Shown here: one piece after another, positions 1 through 10,354 of the stretch
Layout: each line of letters starts with the position of its first letter
Position numbering within the stretch: position 1 is the stretch's first letter
From: Neoarius graeffei
Taxonomy: Eukaryota; Chordata; Actinopteri; Siluriformes; Ariidae
Assembly: GCF_027579695.1 (NCBI RefSeq)
Contig: NC_083583.1
Span: 19,878,257-19,942,256 of the forward strand
DNA: 64,000 bases
Direction: 5' to 3'
Position numbers and translations under genes: made by a program
Notes under the pieces: model-generated
The model's database searches: none
Seen by the model: the letters and a program-made list of their open reading frames with translations, nothing else
Told to the model about the DNA's origin: nothing

Positions 1-1118
1 TTTGAATGTAAATTTGGGTGTCATCTGCATAACAGTGAAAGTTAAGCCCATAATGCTGTATTATGTGGCCAAGAGGGAGGATATATATTACAAATAATAA
101 GGGTCCCAGGACAGAGCCCTGAGGGACACCATGAAGGAGGGGTGATTTAGGGGATCTAAAGTCTCCAATTGACACAAACTGTTCTCTCATGGTAAGATAA
201 GATTTGAACCAGGCTAAAGAAGAACCAGTGATGCCAAGCAGAGTTTCTAAGTGGCTCAATAAAAGATTGTGACATACAGTGTCAAAAGCTGCTGTAAGGT
301 CGAGGAGAACAAGTATACTGACATGGCCAGTCTCAGCAGCTAACAGCAAATCATTGACAACCTTGACCAGGGCAGTCTCAGTGCTGTGCATGGCCCTAAA
401 CCCAGACTGAAACTTCTCCCAAAGATTATATTGGGTTAAATGCTCTTGGAGCTGATTGGCAACAATACGCTCTAGGACTTTTGCAATGAAGGGAAGATTG
501 GAAATGGGGTGATAATTTTTTAAATCATCAATAGCCGCTCCAGGTTTTTTTCAAGACAGGAGTGATAGCTGCTGTTTTGAGAGCCTGAGGGACCAATCCA
601 GTTGAAAGGGATGAGTTTATTATCTTAACCAGCAGGGGGCAGAGAACTGGCAGGCAAATCTTGACCAAAGAGGTGGGCATAGGGTCGAGGAGACAGGTAG
701 TAGGCCTGGATTTAGATACTAAGTCGAGGACATACTGCTCATCAACTAATGAGAAAGCAGAGAAACATCCAGCTGGTGGTGGACAGGGAAAGGGGACATT
801 AGAGGGAGTGATGGGAGTGGATTTGATCTGCTTGTATATAAAGTTAATTTTGTTTTGAAAAAATTCAAGAAATTTACAACAAAGATCAGTGGAAGGAGTA
901 AGAGGAAAGTTTTTAGCAGGCAAGAGAAGTTTGTTTACAGTAGAAAAAAGGGCTCTAGGGTTTCCTTGGCCTCTGGTAATGATGGCGGTGTAATAGCTGG
1001 TCTTGGCATCAGTTAGAGACTCTTTATAGGCAGAGACATGGTCACTGTATGCCAGCGCATGAACTGTCAGGCCAGTTTTACGACTAAGTCTCTCCAGCTG
1101 CCGACCAGCAGCCTTCAT
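1..1118 (-). pseudogene. L2/CR1-type LINE ORF2, reverse transcriptase region (partial, truncated by window edge)
   Basis: Read on the minus strand, the region translates as a non-LTR reverse transcriptase. In order it shows a linker ending in LKTAAITPVLKK, then LPFIAKVLERIVANQL, LDLTAAFDT (first palm Asp), HGVPQGSVLGPLLFVIY, and the catalytic YADDTQIYI box at 31-5. The open frame 1118-528 is the N-terminal linker; a frame change near 540-550 separates it from the RT core. The window starts just past the YADD box, so thumb and C-terminus are outside. The phrase set fits the L2/CR1 group of fish LINEs (inference from motif style). The frame break makes this copy dead. Confidence 0.8.
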
Positions 1119-1145
1119 TTTACGAAGCTCAGGTAAGTCAGGTAA

Positions 1146-1766
1146 TTAACTAAGGAGAGCAAACCTGTTCGACACATGAAACAGAGAGGAGTGGTGCTCC
1201 CTTGGGCGAGCCTCAGCGGTAGCTTTGGCTCTACACTTATGCTGCCGAGTTATCACCCATTCGCCCCGCTGTAGGACCCTAAGATTACCTGCTATGTCCG
1301 GTGCCCTGGCTCCCAGTATACACCTGACTAAAGCTGCTGGTGCCCCTAAAGGCTGAGCTAATTTCACATGGCGTATGATAAAGTCCCCTATAACCAGAGC
1401 TCTTTCAGGTTTCTCAGTGGGTGCATCACTAAGGAGAGCAAACCTGTTTGACACGTGAAGCAGAGAGGAGTGGTGCTCTAGTGGGCGAGCCTTAGCGGTA
1501 GCTTTGGCTCTATGCTTATGCTGCTGAGTTGCCACCCATTCGCCCCGCTGTAAGAGCTCTAATGCCGGAGTTGGGGGATTACTAACTCCACCTAAGGCAT
1601 CCAGACTTTCCCCTACAGAAACTACACTGTTCTCACTCTCACTGGCCTTCTCTAAAGCCTGGATACACATTTCTAAAACTGCAATCTTCTCCATCAGAGA
1701 GCTAAGTAATCTGCACTTATCACAAATAAAGCTGTCACTAGCGATGGAGGAAGAATGTCTAAACAT
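1146..1766 (-). pseudogene. LINE ORF1 with esterase-like segment, internally duplicated
   Basis: This 206-residue frame lies directly upstream (minus strand) of the LINE RT and looks like its ORF1. It begins with a Cys pair (CDKC) and a short coiled-coil-like stretch. It then carries ALVIGDFIIRHV followed by GARAPDIAGNL, which resembles the SGNH esterase blocks of CR1/L2 ORF1 proteins. In that family the first block is normally GDS with Ser as nucleophile; here it is GDF, so the nucleophile is lost. A roughly 43-residue segment (LLQRGEWV...HVSNRFALLS) occurs twice, once before and once after the esterase-like block. The stop at 1146 truncates the protein. Most likely a dead, rearranged ORF1. 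Confidence 0.6.
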
Positions 1767-2257
1767 CCTGCACTCAGCACACTGAACAGGCTGAAGGTGT
1801 GTCTGTGAAGATTCTCAGTCATCCAGGTCATAGTAAACTGTGGGTGGTAAAAGAGAGCAACTGGACTTGCTTGAAGATTCTTGAAGACGTTTCACCTCTC
1901 ATCCTGAAGGTGTGCCATGATGAAAAGATTCACGTACCTTAATCGAAGATCTGTTGATATTAAAGCAGATCCGATGTGGATGGCCTCTGCTTGTGGTCTT
2001 TACGCAGGAGGAGGAAAAAAGAAAGCTTCCGGTCTTGGTGTTCTTCCAAAAAAAGAAAAAAAAACAGAAAAAGGAAAGCGAAAGTGGAAAGTACAAAAAG
2101 GAAAGCGAAAGTACAATAAAAATTGAAGAGGATACTGGAAAGTTATTTGTAGAAAAAATAAAAAAGATTAGTGATTAACACCAACACTCGCGGAAAAAAG
2201 ACTGGTCACAAACAACTTGGAAACCAGGAAGTGCATAGCACAGAATGCGCATAAATG
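1767..2257. other. No gene; repeat-derived spacer
   Basis: Around 1800-1910 there is a stretch (cttgaagattcttgaagacg, then tttcacctctcatcc) that I recognise as a common fish interspersed sequence but cannot assign to a family. From 2000 to 2160 the sequence is A-rich with a short duplicated block (aaaggaaagcgaaag). The small open frames here have low-complexity Lys-rich translations and no family signature. Confidence 0.4.
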
Positions 2258-3140
2258 TCACATTTGATAACTGCTTATCCTGTGCAGGGTCATGGGCAAG
2301 CTGAAGCCTATCCCAGCTGACTTATGGGCGAGAGGTGGGGTACACCCTGGACAAGTCACCAGGTCATTACAAGGCTGACACAGAGACAAACAACCATTCA
2401 CACTCTCACCTACGGTCAATTTAGAGCCACCAATTAATCTAACCTGCATGTCTTTGGACTGTGGGGGAAACCGGAGCACCCGGAGGAAATCCACACATTA
2501 CCCTTTTCCACCAAAGCAGTTCCAGGGCTGGTTCGGGGCCAGTGCTTAGTTTGGAACCAGGTTTTCTGTTTCCACTGACAAAGAACTGGCTCTGGGGCCA
2601 GAAAAACCGGTTCCAGGCTAGCACCAACTCTCTGCTGGGCCAGAGGAAAGAACCACTTACGTCAGCGGGGGGGCGGAGTTGTTAAGACCAACAACAAGAC
2701 CGCAAAAGATCGCCATTTTTAAGCGATGAGAGGCAGCAGCTGTACAAACGCGAAGTCATCCATTATTATTATTGCTGCTGCTGCTTCTTCCGTGTTGTTT
2801 TCGCTTCGATATTCGCGCCAAGGTTTATGCAAACATAGCGACGTAACTGACATATACAACGACGTAACTGACATATACAGCAATGTAATGACGTGGCTTT
2901 CCTTAGCACCGCGAGCTATGGAAAAGCAAACTGGTTCTCAGCTGGCTAGCAAGTTGAACGAGTTGTGAACCAGCACCAGCCCCGAACCAGCCCTGGAACT
3001 GATTTGGTGGAAAAGGGGTAACAGACATGGGGAGAACATGCAAACTCCACACGGAAAGGCCCCTGTTGGCCACTGGACTCAAACCCAGAACCTTATTGCT
3101 GTGAGGCGACAGTGCTAACCACTACACCACTGTGCCGCCC
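2258..3140 (-). repeat. tRNA-derived SINE (minus), split by a MITE
   Basis: The two ends (2258-2497 and about 3022-3140) match, in reverse, the abundant roughly 375-bp SINE of this window. The right end carries the tRNA-like head (reverse complement of ggtggtgtagtggttagc). The left end carries the tail region ending toward cctgcacaggataagc. The middle is interrupted by the inverted-repeat element at 2498-3021. A (ATT)n/(AGT)n microsatellite follows the head at 3141. Confidence 0.8.
2498..3021. mobile_element. Non-autonomous DNA transposon (MITE) inserted in a SINE
   Basis: The ends are imperfect inverted repeats of about 45 bp: left TTACCCTTTTCCACCAAAGC, right (reverse complement) TTACCCCTTTTCCACCAAAT. 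Both continue into cagttccagggctggttcgg. Comparison with intact SINE copies shows the element split the SINE at ccac/gacatgg, with only a 2-3 bp target duplication (ca or aca). The inside has no convincing ORF; it contains a small duplication (cgacgtaactgacatataca twice near 2840-2880). The superfamily is uncertain. Confidence 0.7.
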
Positions 3141-3600
3141 CTATTATTATTATTAGTAGTAGTAGTGGTAGTGGTGGTAGTAATGGTAGGAGTAGTAGTA
3201 CAGTATCATCCCAGGCCAAGTTCCACTGACCACATCAAGATCCTCCTTTTTAGGAACCAAAATCCTCTCCACAGCTCAATAGTACAAGGATAAAGTAAAG
3301 TAACACATTATACATCTTGGTGAGGTGTGTACTTTTTCACTACATAGGACTAAGGGCTTAGGAGAATGCATGACACTATTGAAACACCTTCAAATATATT
3401 ATACATGCAAAACTTGGGAACAAAGTTCAGAAAGCTGTCTGACAAGGAACTACATGTTCATTTCTCCAATTCCACGCACACAATGCAAACATACAGTAAA
3501 TCAAACACCAAGTCTACCTCAAATTTAACTTTGAATGTTCGAACTCAATAGACTGATGTATGGTTAGGAAAAAATTATTTTCACTTTGACTGGTAAAAAC
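3141..3600. other. Microsatellite and unassigned spacer
   Basis: An ATT/AGT/GGT trinucleotide run occupies about 3143-3200. The rest is AT-rich and has no frame with a family signature. Confidence 0.5.
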
Positions 3601-3849
3601 AGAAAATGCCTTATTTTATACTGGACTTAAAGTGTTGTGCTTGAGAAATGTAACGTAACTTAGATAATCATAAAACAAGGAAACATGGTGAACTTCTACT
3701 TCATTAATTGATAAAGCGTATTTAAATGCATCACATCAGTATAAATAAAACATATAAATACAAGTAATATAAAACTTATAAAATAAATTAATAAAATAAA
3801 TAAATTAAAGTGCAAGGCTATAAATAATATATATCTAATTTAAAATTTC

Positions 3850-4563
3850 CTAAAACCACCTTCCATTTTCAGTGAGGTGATCACATAAAGCGGCCTTAAA
3901 TTTTGTGTTATCCGCTATATTAACAAGATCTCCTGGAAGCCTGATTAATCGTCCAGGGAAAGAAACTATTTGCATGCTGATTACAATTTGAATGTGGCCG
4001 TAAAAAAAGTCAGAGTTTCCACCCCTTGAAACACGAGGTAGAGGAGTAAGATACAAGTCTCTCTCGATATCAATAGTCCGATATACAATCCGATGAAACA
4101 TAGCCAATCGAGAGAGAACTCTTCTACCTTCAAGGGATGGCCACTCCAATTTGTTGAGCATATCAGTTACTACCCCTGGTTCCCTAGAATAATTATTAAA
4201 ACACAATCTAGCTGCGGTACGCTGAATCATATCAAGACGATATATGTCTTTTTGAAGATAGGGATACCAGGCAGAATTTGCATATTCTATCTTGGGTCTT
4301 ATTAAACTACAATAAAGTTTAGATTTACAGGTTGCAGAGACATTTCTAAAATTCCTTCTAATGATACCAAGGGTTTGTTTAGCACTAGATGTAATGTGTG
4401 CAACATGCTCTGACCATTTTAGATTTTCAGAAAGTATAACACCTAAGTAAGAGTAATGATGAACTCTATCTAAGCTATGATTATTGAGGACATATATTGT
4501 ATCTTGAATAGTTTTCTTGGTGGAAAAACAGATAGTATGACATTTGTCAACATTGAATGACAT
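3850..4563 (-). pseudogene. LINE ORF2 C-terminal region
   Basis: The 237-residue frame starts at MSFNVDKCHTICFS, the segment just after the RT palm in CR1/Jockey-type ORF2. It continues with HYSYLGVILSENLKWSEHV and SLIRPKIEYANSAWYP, then DMIQRTAARLCFNNYS and LEGRRVLSRLAMFHRIVY. This is the standard LINE C-terminal succession. It ends at a natural-looking stop (TENGRWF). The upstream palm (4635-4882) is in another frame. Confidence 0.8.
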
Positions 4564-4634
4564 TTGTCAATATTTTTCCCACTTGCTTAAAGCATCTAGA
4601 TCTTTCTGTAGATGCTGGCAATCAGTCAGATTAT

Positions 4635-5160
4635 TTATGGTACGATATAAAAAACAGTCATCAGCAAACAAACAAACAATCTTATTGTTGATGTAATAAA
4701 TGAAGGCAAGTCATTAATGTAAATCAAGAACAGTAATGGTCCTAGGACTGTACCTTGAGGGACTCCTAATGTTACAGAGCACAGATTTGATAAAATACCC
4801 TCCAAGGCTACCCTCTGTGTTCTCTTAGTGAGAAACACTTTGATCCAGGACAAAAGGCTGCCTTGAATTCCATAATGGCTTAACTTATAAAGTAATCTGG
4901 GGGCATCATGGCTCAGGTGGATAAGGCACCATACCATAAATCCGGGGACCCGGGTTCGATTCCGACCCAAGGTCATTTCCCAATCCCTCCCCGTCTCTCT
5001 CTCTCCCGCTCATTTCCTGTATCTACACTGTCCTATCCAATAAAGGTGAAAAAAAATCCCCCCAAAAAAATCTTTAAAAAAAAAAACTTATAAAGTAATC
5101 TCTGATGGGGTACTCTATCAAAAGCTTTAGAAAAATCTAATATGAAGCTGCCATCATAGC
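4635..5160 (-). pseudogene. LINE ORF2 palm segment, interrupted by a SINE
   Basis: Minus-strand translation gives ILDFSKAFDRVPHQ (5100-5160), [20 protein letters not shown], then [19 protein letters not shown] and [11 protein letters not shown] before the frame is lost ahead of the expected catalytic ADD box. The two halves are separated by a 186-bp SINE flanked by a 17-bp direct repeat. Removing the SINE and one repeat restores the reading frame through [12 protein letters not shown]. Confidence 0.8.
4899..5084 (+). repeat. tRNA-derived SINE with 17-bp target duplication
   Basis: The head has an A-box-like tggctcaggtggataagg and a perfect B box, ggttcgattcc, at 4953-4963. A CT-rich body and an A-rich tail follow. 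The 17-bp sequence aacttataaagtaatct flanks it exactly at 4882-4898 and 5085-5101. It is unlike the abundant roughly 375-bp SINE in body and tail. It sits inside the RT palm of the minus-strand LINE. Confidence 0.9.
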
Positions 5161-5161
5161 A

Positions 5162-5720
5162 AGAGTAAGAGCTGCTTGGGGAAAGTTCAGGGAGCTGCTC
5201 CCTTTGCTGACATGCAAGAGTTTATCGCTCAGAACAAGGGGTAGAGTCTATGGTAGTTGTGTCAGGGGTGCCCTGCCCTACGCAAGTGAGTGCTGGGCCC
5301 CTAAAAAGGTCAACCTGTCAAGACTTGAAAGGAATGAGCAGGCTATGTTGAGGTGGATGTGTGGCCTGAATCCCAATGATGAAACCAGCCTAAGTGATAT
5401 CTGGGACAAACTTGAAATTGTCCCCCTTGAAGCCGCACTTCGCCGTGGACAGCTTCGGTGGTTTGGCCACACCAAAAGAGCATCTGGCCCAATATCAGCC
5501 ACTGAGAAGTTGGAGGTCACTGGCACCAGGAGAAGAGGCAGACCCAGGAAGACGTGGGCCAAGGTGGTCACTGACGACCTGAAGACATTCCATCTGTCCC
5601 TGGAAGTGGCCACTGACCGGGTTGCCTGGAAGAAGGCTGTGAATACTCACATGCAATGTCATACCCACCCCCAGGTGGAACATAATGACGTAAACGGATA
5701 GTAGTAGTAGTAATATAAAA
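5162..5720 (+). pseudogene. 5'-truncated LINE, C-terminal fragment with (AGT)n tail
   Basis: The 165-residue frame at 5204-5701 contains RVYGSCVRGALPYASECWAP, RLERNEQAMLRWMCGL and LRWFGHTKRASG, then GTRRRGRPRKTWAKVVTDDL. This is the C-terminal end of many fish LINE ORF2 proteins. Its stop is followed at once by a (TAG)n run, the likely 3' tail. Everything upstream of the C-terminus is missing, typical of 5' truncation during target-primed insertion. Confidence 0.75.
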
Positions 5721-6240
5721 GCATCGACACACCAAGGAGGGACAACACATGAGGAAACCAGACTCGACTAAGTTATTCGCCGGTAATCAAACCTCATGAA
5801 CTCCACTACTGAACAACAGCCATCTCTACCTTCAAAAACAAGTAACAGTGACTTAAGGACTTTAGTTTTTAACCCCTTTGACTTAAATGAAAATGTTTGT
5901 GAATCACATTTTTAATCTCTTGACCTTGATTTAAATTTCTTTAATAACTACTATAGTTCTTCTAAGAGCATTTCACAGTATTACAACACTGACTTATTCA
6001 TCAATACATGTAAATCGAGAAAAAGCAATTCTCTCTCTATGTTTCATTTAAATATAAGGAACCTTCCGCGCCACTTCGAGGAGCTCATTGAATACCTATA
6101 CTCTATAAAACATAGGTTCTCAGTAATTGCTCTCACAGAGTCTTGGCTAACTGAAAATATAATCTACAATTATAACATACCTGGGTATAAAAGCATTCAT
6201 CACTGTAGATTGAATAAGGTAGGTGAGGGGTTTCTATATA

Positions 6241-7847
6241 CAACCTCGATTCCAAAAAAGTTGGGACAAAGTACAAATTGTAAATCAAAACGGAATGCAA
6301 TGATGTGGAAGTTTCAAAATTCCATATTTTATTCAGAATAGAACATAGATGACATATCAAATGTTTAAACTGAGAAAATGTATCATTTAAAGAGGAAAAA
6401 TTAGGTGATTTTTAAATTTCATGGCAACAACACATCTCAAAAAAGTTGGGACAAGGCCATGTTTACCACTGTGAGACATCCCCTTTTCTCTTTACAACAG
6501 TCTGTAAACGTCTGGGGACTGAGGAGACAAGTTGTTCAAGTTTAGGGATAGGAATGTTAGCCCATTCTTGTCTAATGTAGGATTCTAGTTGCTCAACTGT
6601 CTTAGGTCTTTTTTGTCGTATCTTCCATTTTATGATGCGCCAAATGTTTTCTATGGGTGAAAGATCTGGACTGCAGGCTGGCCAGTTCAGTACCCGGACC
6701 CTTCTTCTACGCAGCCATGATGCTGTAATTGATGCAGTATGTGGTTTGGCATTGTCATGTTGGAAAATGCGAGGTCTTCCCTGAAAGAGACGTCGTCTGG
6801 ATGGGAGCATATGTTGCTCTAGAACCTGAATATACCTTTCAGCATTGATGGTGTCTTTCCAGATGTGTAAGCTGCCCATACCACACGCACTAATGCAACC
6901 CCATACCATCAGAGGTGCAGGCTTCTGAACTGAGCGCTGATAACAACTTTGGTCATCCTTCTCCTCTTTAGTCCGAATGACACGGCGTCCCTGATTTCCA
7001 TAAAGAACTTCAAATTTTGATTCGTCTGACCACAGAACAGTTTTCCACTTTGCCACAGTCCATTTTAAATGAGCCTTGGCCCAGAGAAGACGTCTGTGCT
7101 TCTGGATCGTGTTTAGATACGGCTTCTTCTTTGAACTATAGAGTTTTAGCTGGCAACGGCGGATGGCACGGTGAATTGCGTTCATAGATAATGTTCTCTG
7201 GAAATATTCCTGAGCCCATTTTGTGATTTCCAATACAGAAGCATGCCTGTATGTGATGCAGTGCCGTCTAAGGGCTCGAAGATCACAGGCACCCAGTATG
7301 GTTTTCCGGCCTTGACCCTTATGCACAGAGATTCTTCCAGATTCTCTGAATCTTTTGATGATATTATGCACTGTAGATGATGATATGTTCAAACTCTTTG
7401 CAATTTTACACTGTCGAACTCCTTTCTGATATTGCTCCACTATTTGTCGGCGCAGAATTAGGGGGATTGGTGATCCTCTTCCCATCTTTACTTCTGAGAG
7501 CCGCTGCCACTCCAAGATGCTCTTTTTATACCCAGTCATGTTAATGACCTATTGCCAATTGACCTAATGAGTTGCAATTTTGTCCTCCAGCTGTTCCTTT
7601 TTTGTACCTTTAACTTTTCCAGCCTCTTATTGCCCCTGTCCCAACTGTTTTGAGATGTGTTGCTGTCATGAAATTTCAAATGAGCCAATATTTGGCATGA
7701 AATTTCAAAATGTCTCACTTTCAACATTTGATATGTTCTCTATGTTCTATTGTGAATACAATATCAGTTTTTGAGATTTGTAAATTAATACATTCTGTTT
7801 TTATTTACAATTTGTACTTTGTCCCAACTTTTTTGGAATCGGGGTTG
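6241..7847 (-). mobile_element. Tc1-like transposon, intact, TA target duplication
   Basis: Flanked by TA at 6239-6240 and 7848-7849. The outer ends are near-perfect inverted repeats (CAACCTCGATTCCAAAAAAG left; CAACCCCGATTCCAAAAAAG right, reverse complement). Similarity extends inward about 150 bp. The core AAAAAAGTTGGGACA occurs at the outer and inner edge of each arm (about 6254 and 6438 on the left; the right outer copy near 7823 and a one-mismatch inner copy near 7640). This is an IR/DR layout like that of fish Tc1 elements. It encloses one full transposase gene and sits in the endonuclease ORF of a LINE. Confidence 0.95.
6463..7485 (-). CDS. Tc1/mariner transposase, full length
   Basis: Cuts and pastes its own element at TA dinucleotides. 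I take the start at the Met of MGRGSPIPLILRRQIVEQYQ (7485), giving 340 residues, the usual Tc1 length; the frame also opens 18 codons further upstream. An N-terminal paired-like HTH pair is seen (QCKIAKSLNISSSTVHNIIK, then a basic GQGRKT hinge). The catalytic triad is present: Asp in LWSDESKFEV, Asp in FQHDNAKPHTAS, and Glu in CSPDLSPIENIW (DD34E pattern). There is no internal stop or frameshift, unlike every other transposase in the window. Whether it is active cannot be told from sequence alone, but no catalytic residue is missing. Confidence 0.92.
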   Translation of the reverse strand: MGRGSPIPLILRRQIVEQYQKGVRQCKIAKSLNISSSTVHNIIKRFRESGRISVHKGQGRKTILGACDLRALRRHCITYRHASVLEITKWAQEYFQRTLSMNAIHRAIRRCQLKLYSSKKKPYLNTIQKHRRLLWAKAHLKWTVAKWKTVLWSDESKFEVLYGNQGRRVIRTKEEKDDQSCYQRSVQKPAPLMVWGCISACGMGSLHIWKDTINAERYIQVLEQHMLPSRRRLFQGRPRIFQHDNAKPHTASITASWLRRRRVRVLNWPACSPDLSPIENIWRIIKWKIRQKRPKTVEQLESYIRQEWANIPIPKLEQLVSSVPRRLQTVVKRKGDVSQW

Positions 7848-8260
7848 TACATAAGAAATGATTTATCTTATATAGAAAGAAACGACTTGGAATTTGAAAT
7901 CGATGAATCGGGCATGCAGTGTATTTTTGTTGAACTGTTTTCAAATGGTAATGAGGGGAAAAAAGTCGTCATTGGCTGCGTATATCGTCCTCCTAATACA
8001 GACATCAAACAGTTTAATAACCAATTGACAGAATGCCTGAATAACAAACAAAGAAAAGAATATTTGCTACATTCTTGGAGACTATAACATAGATTTACTT
8101 AAAATCTCACATTCCCCTACTACTGATCACATTAATAACATTTTCTCTAACTTCTTTTTCCCCTCTTGTATACAAGCCTACCAGGATTACTCTACACTCT
8201 GCTACCCTAATTGATAACATATACACAAACACACTTAACATCGACTATACGGTTGGGATT

Positions 8261-8653
8261 ATGGTAACAGACATATCGGATCACTTTCCGATATTCCTTA
8301 CATCTGATTTAGTGGAACCAACTAGGAAGACAGACAAAATATCTTACCATCTCATTAACATGACAAACATTCAGAAATGTACAGAATCCCTACCAGGTAT
8401 AGTTTGGGACAACATACTTAGCGAGGTGGACACAAAGAAAGCTTACAATCAGTTTTTTGAAACGTACGGATCTTTATATGAAAAATGTTTTCCTAAGAAA
8501 AGCGCGAAAATGTTCAACTATTCTGGGAAAAAACCTTGGTTAAGTAGCAGGCTATTAAAGTCAATACGCAGAAAAAAAAACTTTATGCTAAGTACATCAA
8601 GAACCCTACACCCCTTAACCACAGTATTTACAAAAAGTACCGAAATCAGCTAA
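8261..8653 (+). pseudogene. LINE ORF2 linker segment
   Basis: The frame opens with VTDISDHFPIFL, the endonuclease C-terminal SDH block that ends the AP-endonuclease fold. It continues through a basic linker (FNYSGKKPWLSS, KSIRRKKNFML). It belongs to the same ORF as the segments either side but is separated from them by frameshifts. Confidence 0.75.
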
Positions 8654-9108
8654 ATCATCTTCTTAGAACTGCAAAGAAAGAATACTATCACAGAAAGTTT
8701 ACTGAAGCTGCTTCCAATATAAAAACAAACATGGAGAATGATAAATGACGTCTTAAATCGTGATAAAATGAAAACACCCGGTCCAAACTAAATTCAAATT
8801 GGAAATAAAATTATCGAAAATAAAGAAGAACTATGTGATGAATTCAATGATTTTTTTTTTGTCAATATTGGGCCTTCACTAGAAAGCAAAATTCAAAAAG
8901 GACCACAGGATCCTCTGAACTACATTACCTTACAAGTAGAATCTAATTTAATTTATCGACCTTTATACCACCAACTAATGCTGAAATTACAGACATCGTC
9001 AAAAACCTAAAAGATTCAGCTGCTGGGCATGATGAAATAAGCACTAAAGTTCTAAAACTTTCCCTGCCCTATATCATTGCCCCTCTTACACACATTCTTA
9101 CTCTTTCC

Positions 9109-10354
9109 TTGCAAAATGGAGTTGTTCCTCACTCAGTAAAAGTTGCAAAGGTTATTCTCATCTTTAAAAGTAGTGATCCACTTAATATTAACAATTATCG
9201 ACCCATATCTGTTCATCCCTGTATATCTAAAGTTCTCGAAAAAATAATATATAACCGTCTTCTGAAACATTTAGATCATAATAACATCTTATACAAACAC
9301 CAATATGGCTTCAGAAAGGGCTATTCCACCTCTATGGCACTGATTCAGTTAATTTCCTCAGCTATAAACAACAAAGAGTACACCGTAGGGATTTTTCTCG
9401 ATTTATCTAAAGCATTTGACACAGTAAATCATTCTATTCTACTAAGCAAACTAAAACGATATGGCATAAGTGACTCTGCATTAAATTGGTTCTCTTCTTA
9501 TCAATCTGACAGACAACAATATGTAACAATCAACAACACTAAATCCACATTTAAAACAGTACAATGCGGAGTACCACAGGGATCAATTTTAGGACCTTTA
9601 CTATTTCTAATATACATCAATGACCTTGCACAAGCTTCCATAATCATCATCTTTATCTTATTTGCAGATGACTCCAATCTTTTCCTTTCACACTCAAATT
9701 TTAATACTTTGATAAAATTATCTTATCAAGAATTAGAAAAAGTTATCTGGTTCGAGGTTAACAAATTATCTATCAATGCCAAAAAAAACATATTTCCTTA
9801 TTTTCTGTAATAAAAATAAAACCTACAATAGAAATAACGCAAAAATCTTACTAAAAAGTATGCCCCTTTCTCAAGAGTGTCAAGCTAAATTCTTAGGCGT
9901 AATAATAGATGACAAACTGACCTGGAAACCACATATAGCCATGTTATGTAAAAAAATATCTAAAACTATTGGACTTATGGGAAAAATCAAACATCAGCTT
10001 ATTCAACAAACCATTATCACCATATATAATAGCTTAATATACCCATATCTGATCTACGGAAATATTGTATGGGGATGTGCCTACAAAACTACACTACAGC
10101 CCCTAATACTACTCCAAAAAAGATTTGTTCATATGGCCACCGGATCCAGTTTTTATGCCCATTCTTTACCTCTAGTTACGAAGTTTAAGATTTTAAATAT
10201 TTTTGATATCAATAGACTTCAGTTAAATATCTTCACTTTCCAATTTCTTAGAAATTCTCTTCCAGACAAGTTTGATAGTTTTCTAAATCTTAATTCCCAA
10301 TTTCATGCTTACCAAACTCGACAAAGCGCCCAACTACATATCCCTCTAGTGTGA
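9109..10354 (+). pseudogene. LINE reverse transcriptase and C-terminal region
   Basis: 9109-9810 carries NNYRPISVHPCISKVLEKII, YGFRKGYSTSMALIQLI and FLDLSKAFDTVNHSILL, then [20 protein letters not shown] and a catalytic FADDS box. An overlapping frame (9776-10354) continues with AKFLGVIIDDKLTWKPH and YPYLIYGNIVWGCAY. The shift between the two frames, next to an A-run at 9780-9787, breaks the ORF. Motif style is Jockey/CR1/L2; a finer clade cannot be set without alignment. Confidence 0.85.

Larger units (their letters stand above)
6039..8087 (+). pseudogene. LINE endonuclease domain, interrupted by Tc1 (6241-7847)
   Basis: The first half reads MFHLNIRNLPRHFEELIEYL, then FSVIALTESWLTE (the Glu-containing endonuclease block) and IPGYKSIHHCRLNKVGEGFL. 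The second half resumes at 7850 with IRNDLSYIERNDLEFEIDES and CIFVELFSNG, then VVIGCVYRPPNTD, a hallmark of the LINE AP-endonuclease. Removing 6241-7847 plus one TA restores codons ...GEGFLYIRNDL... without a frame change. It ends in a frameshift near 8070. Confidence 0.85.
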
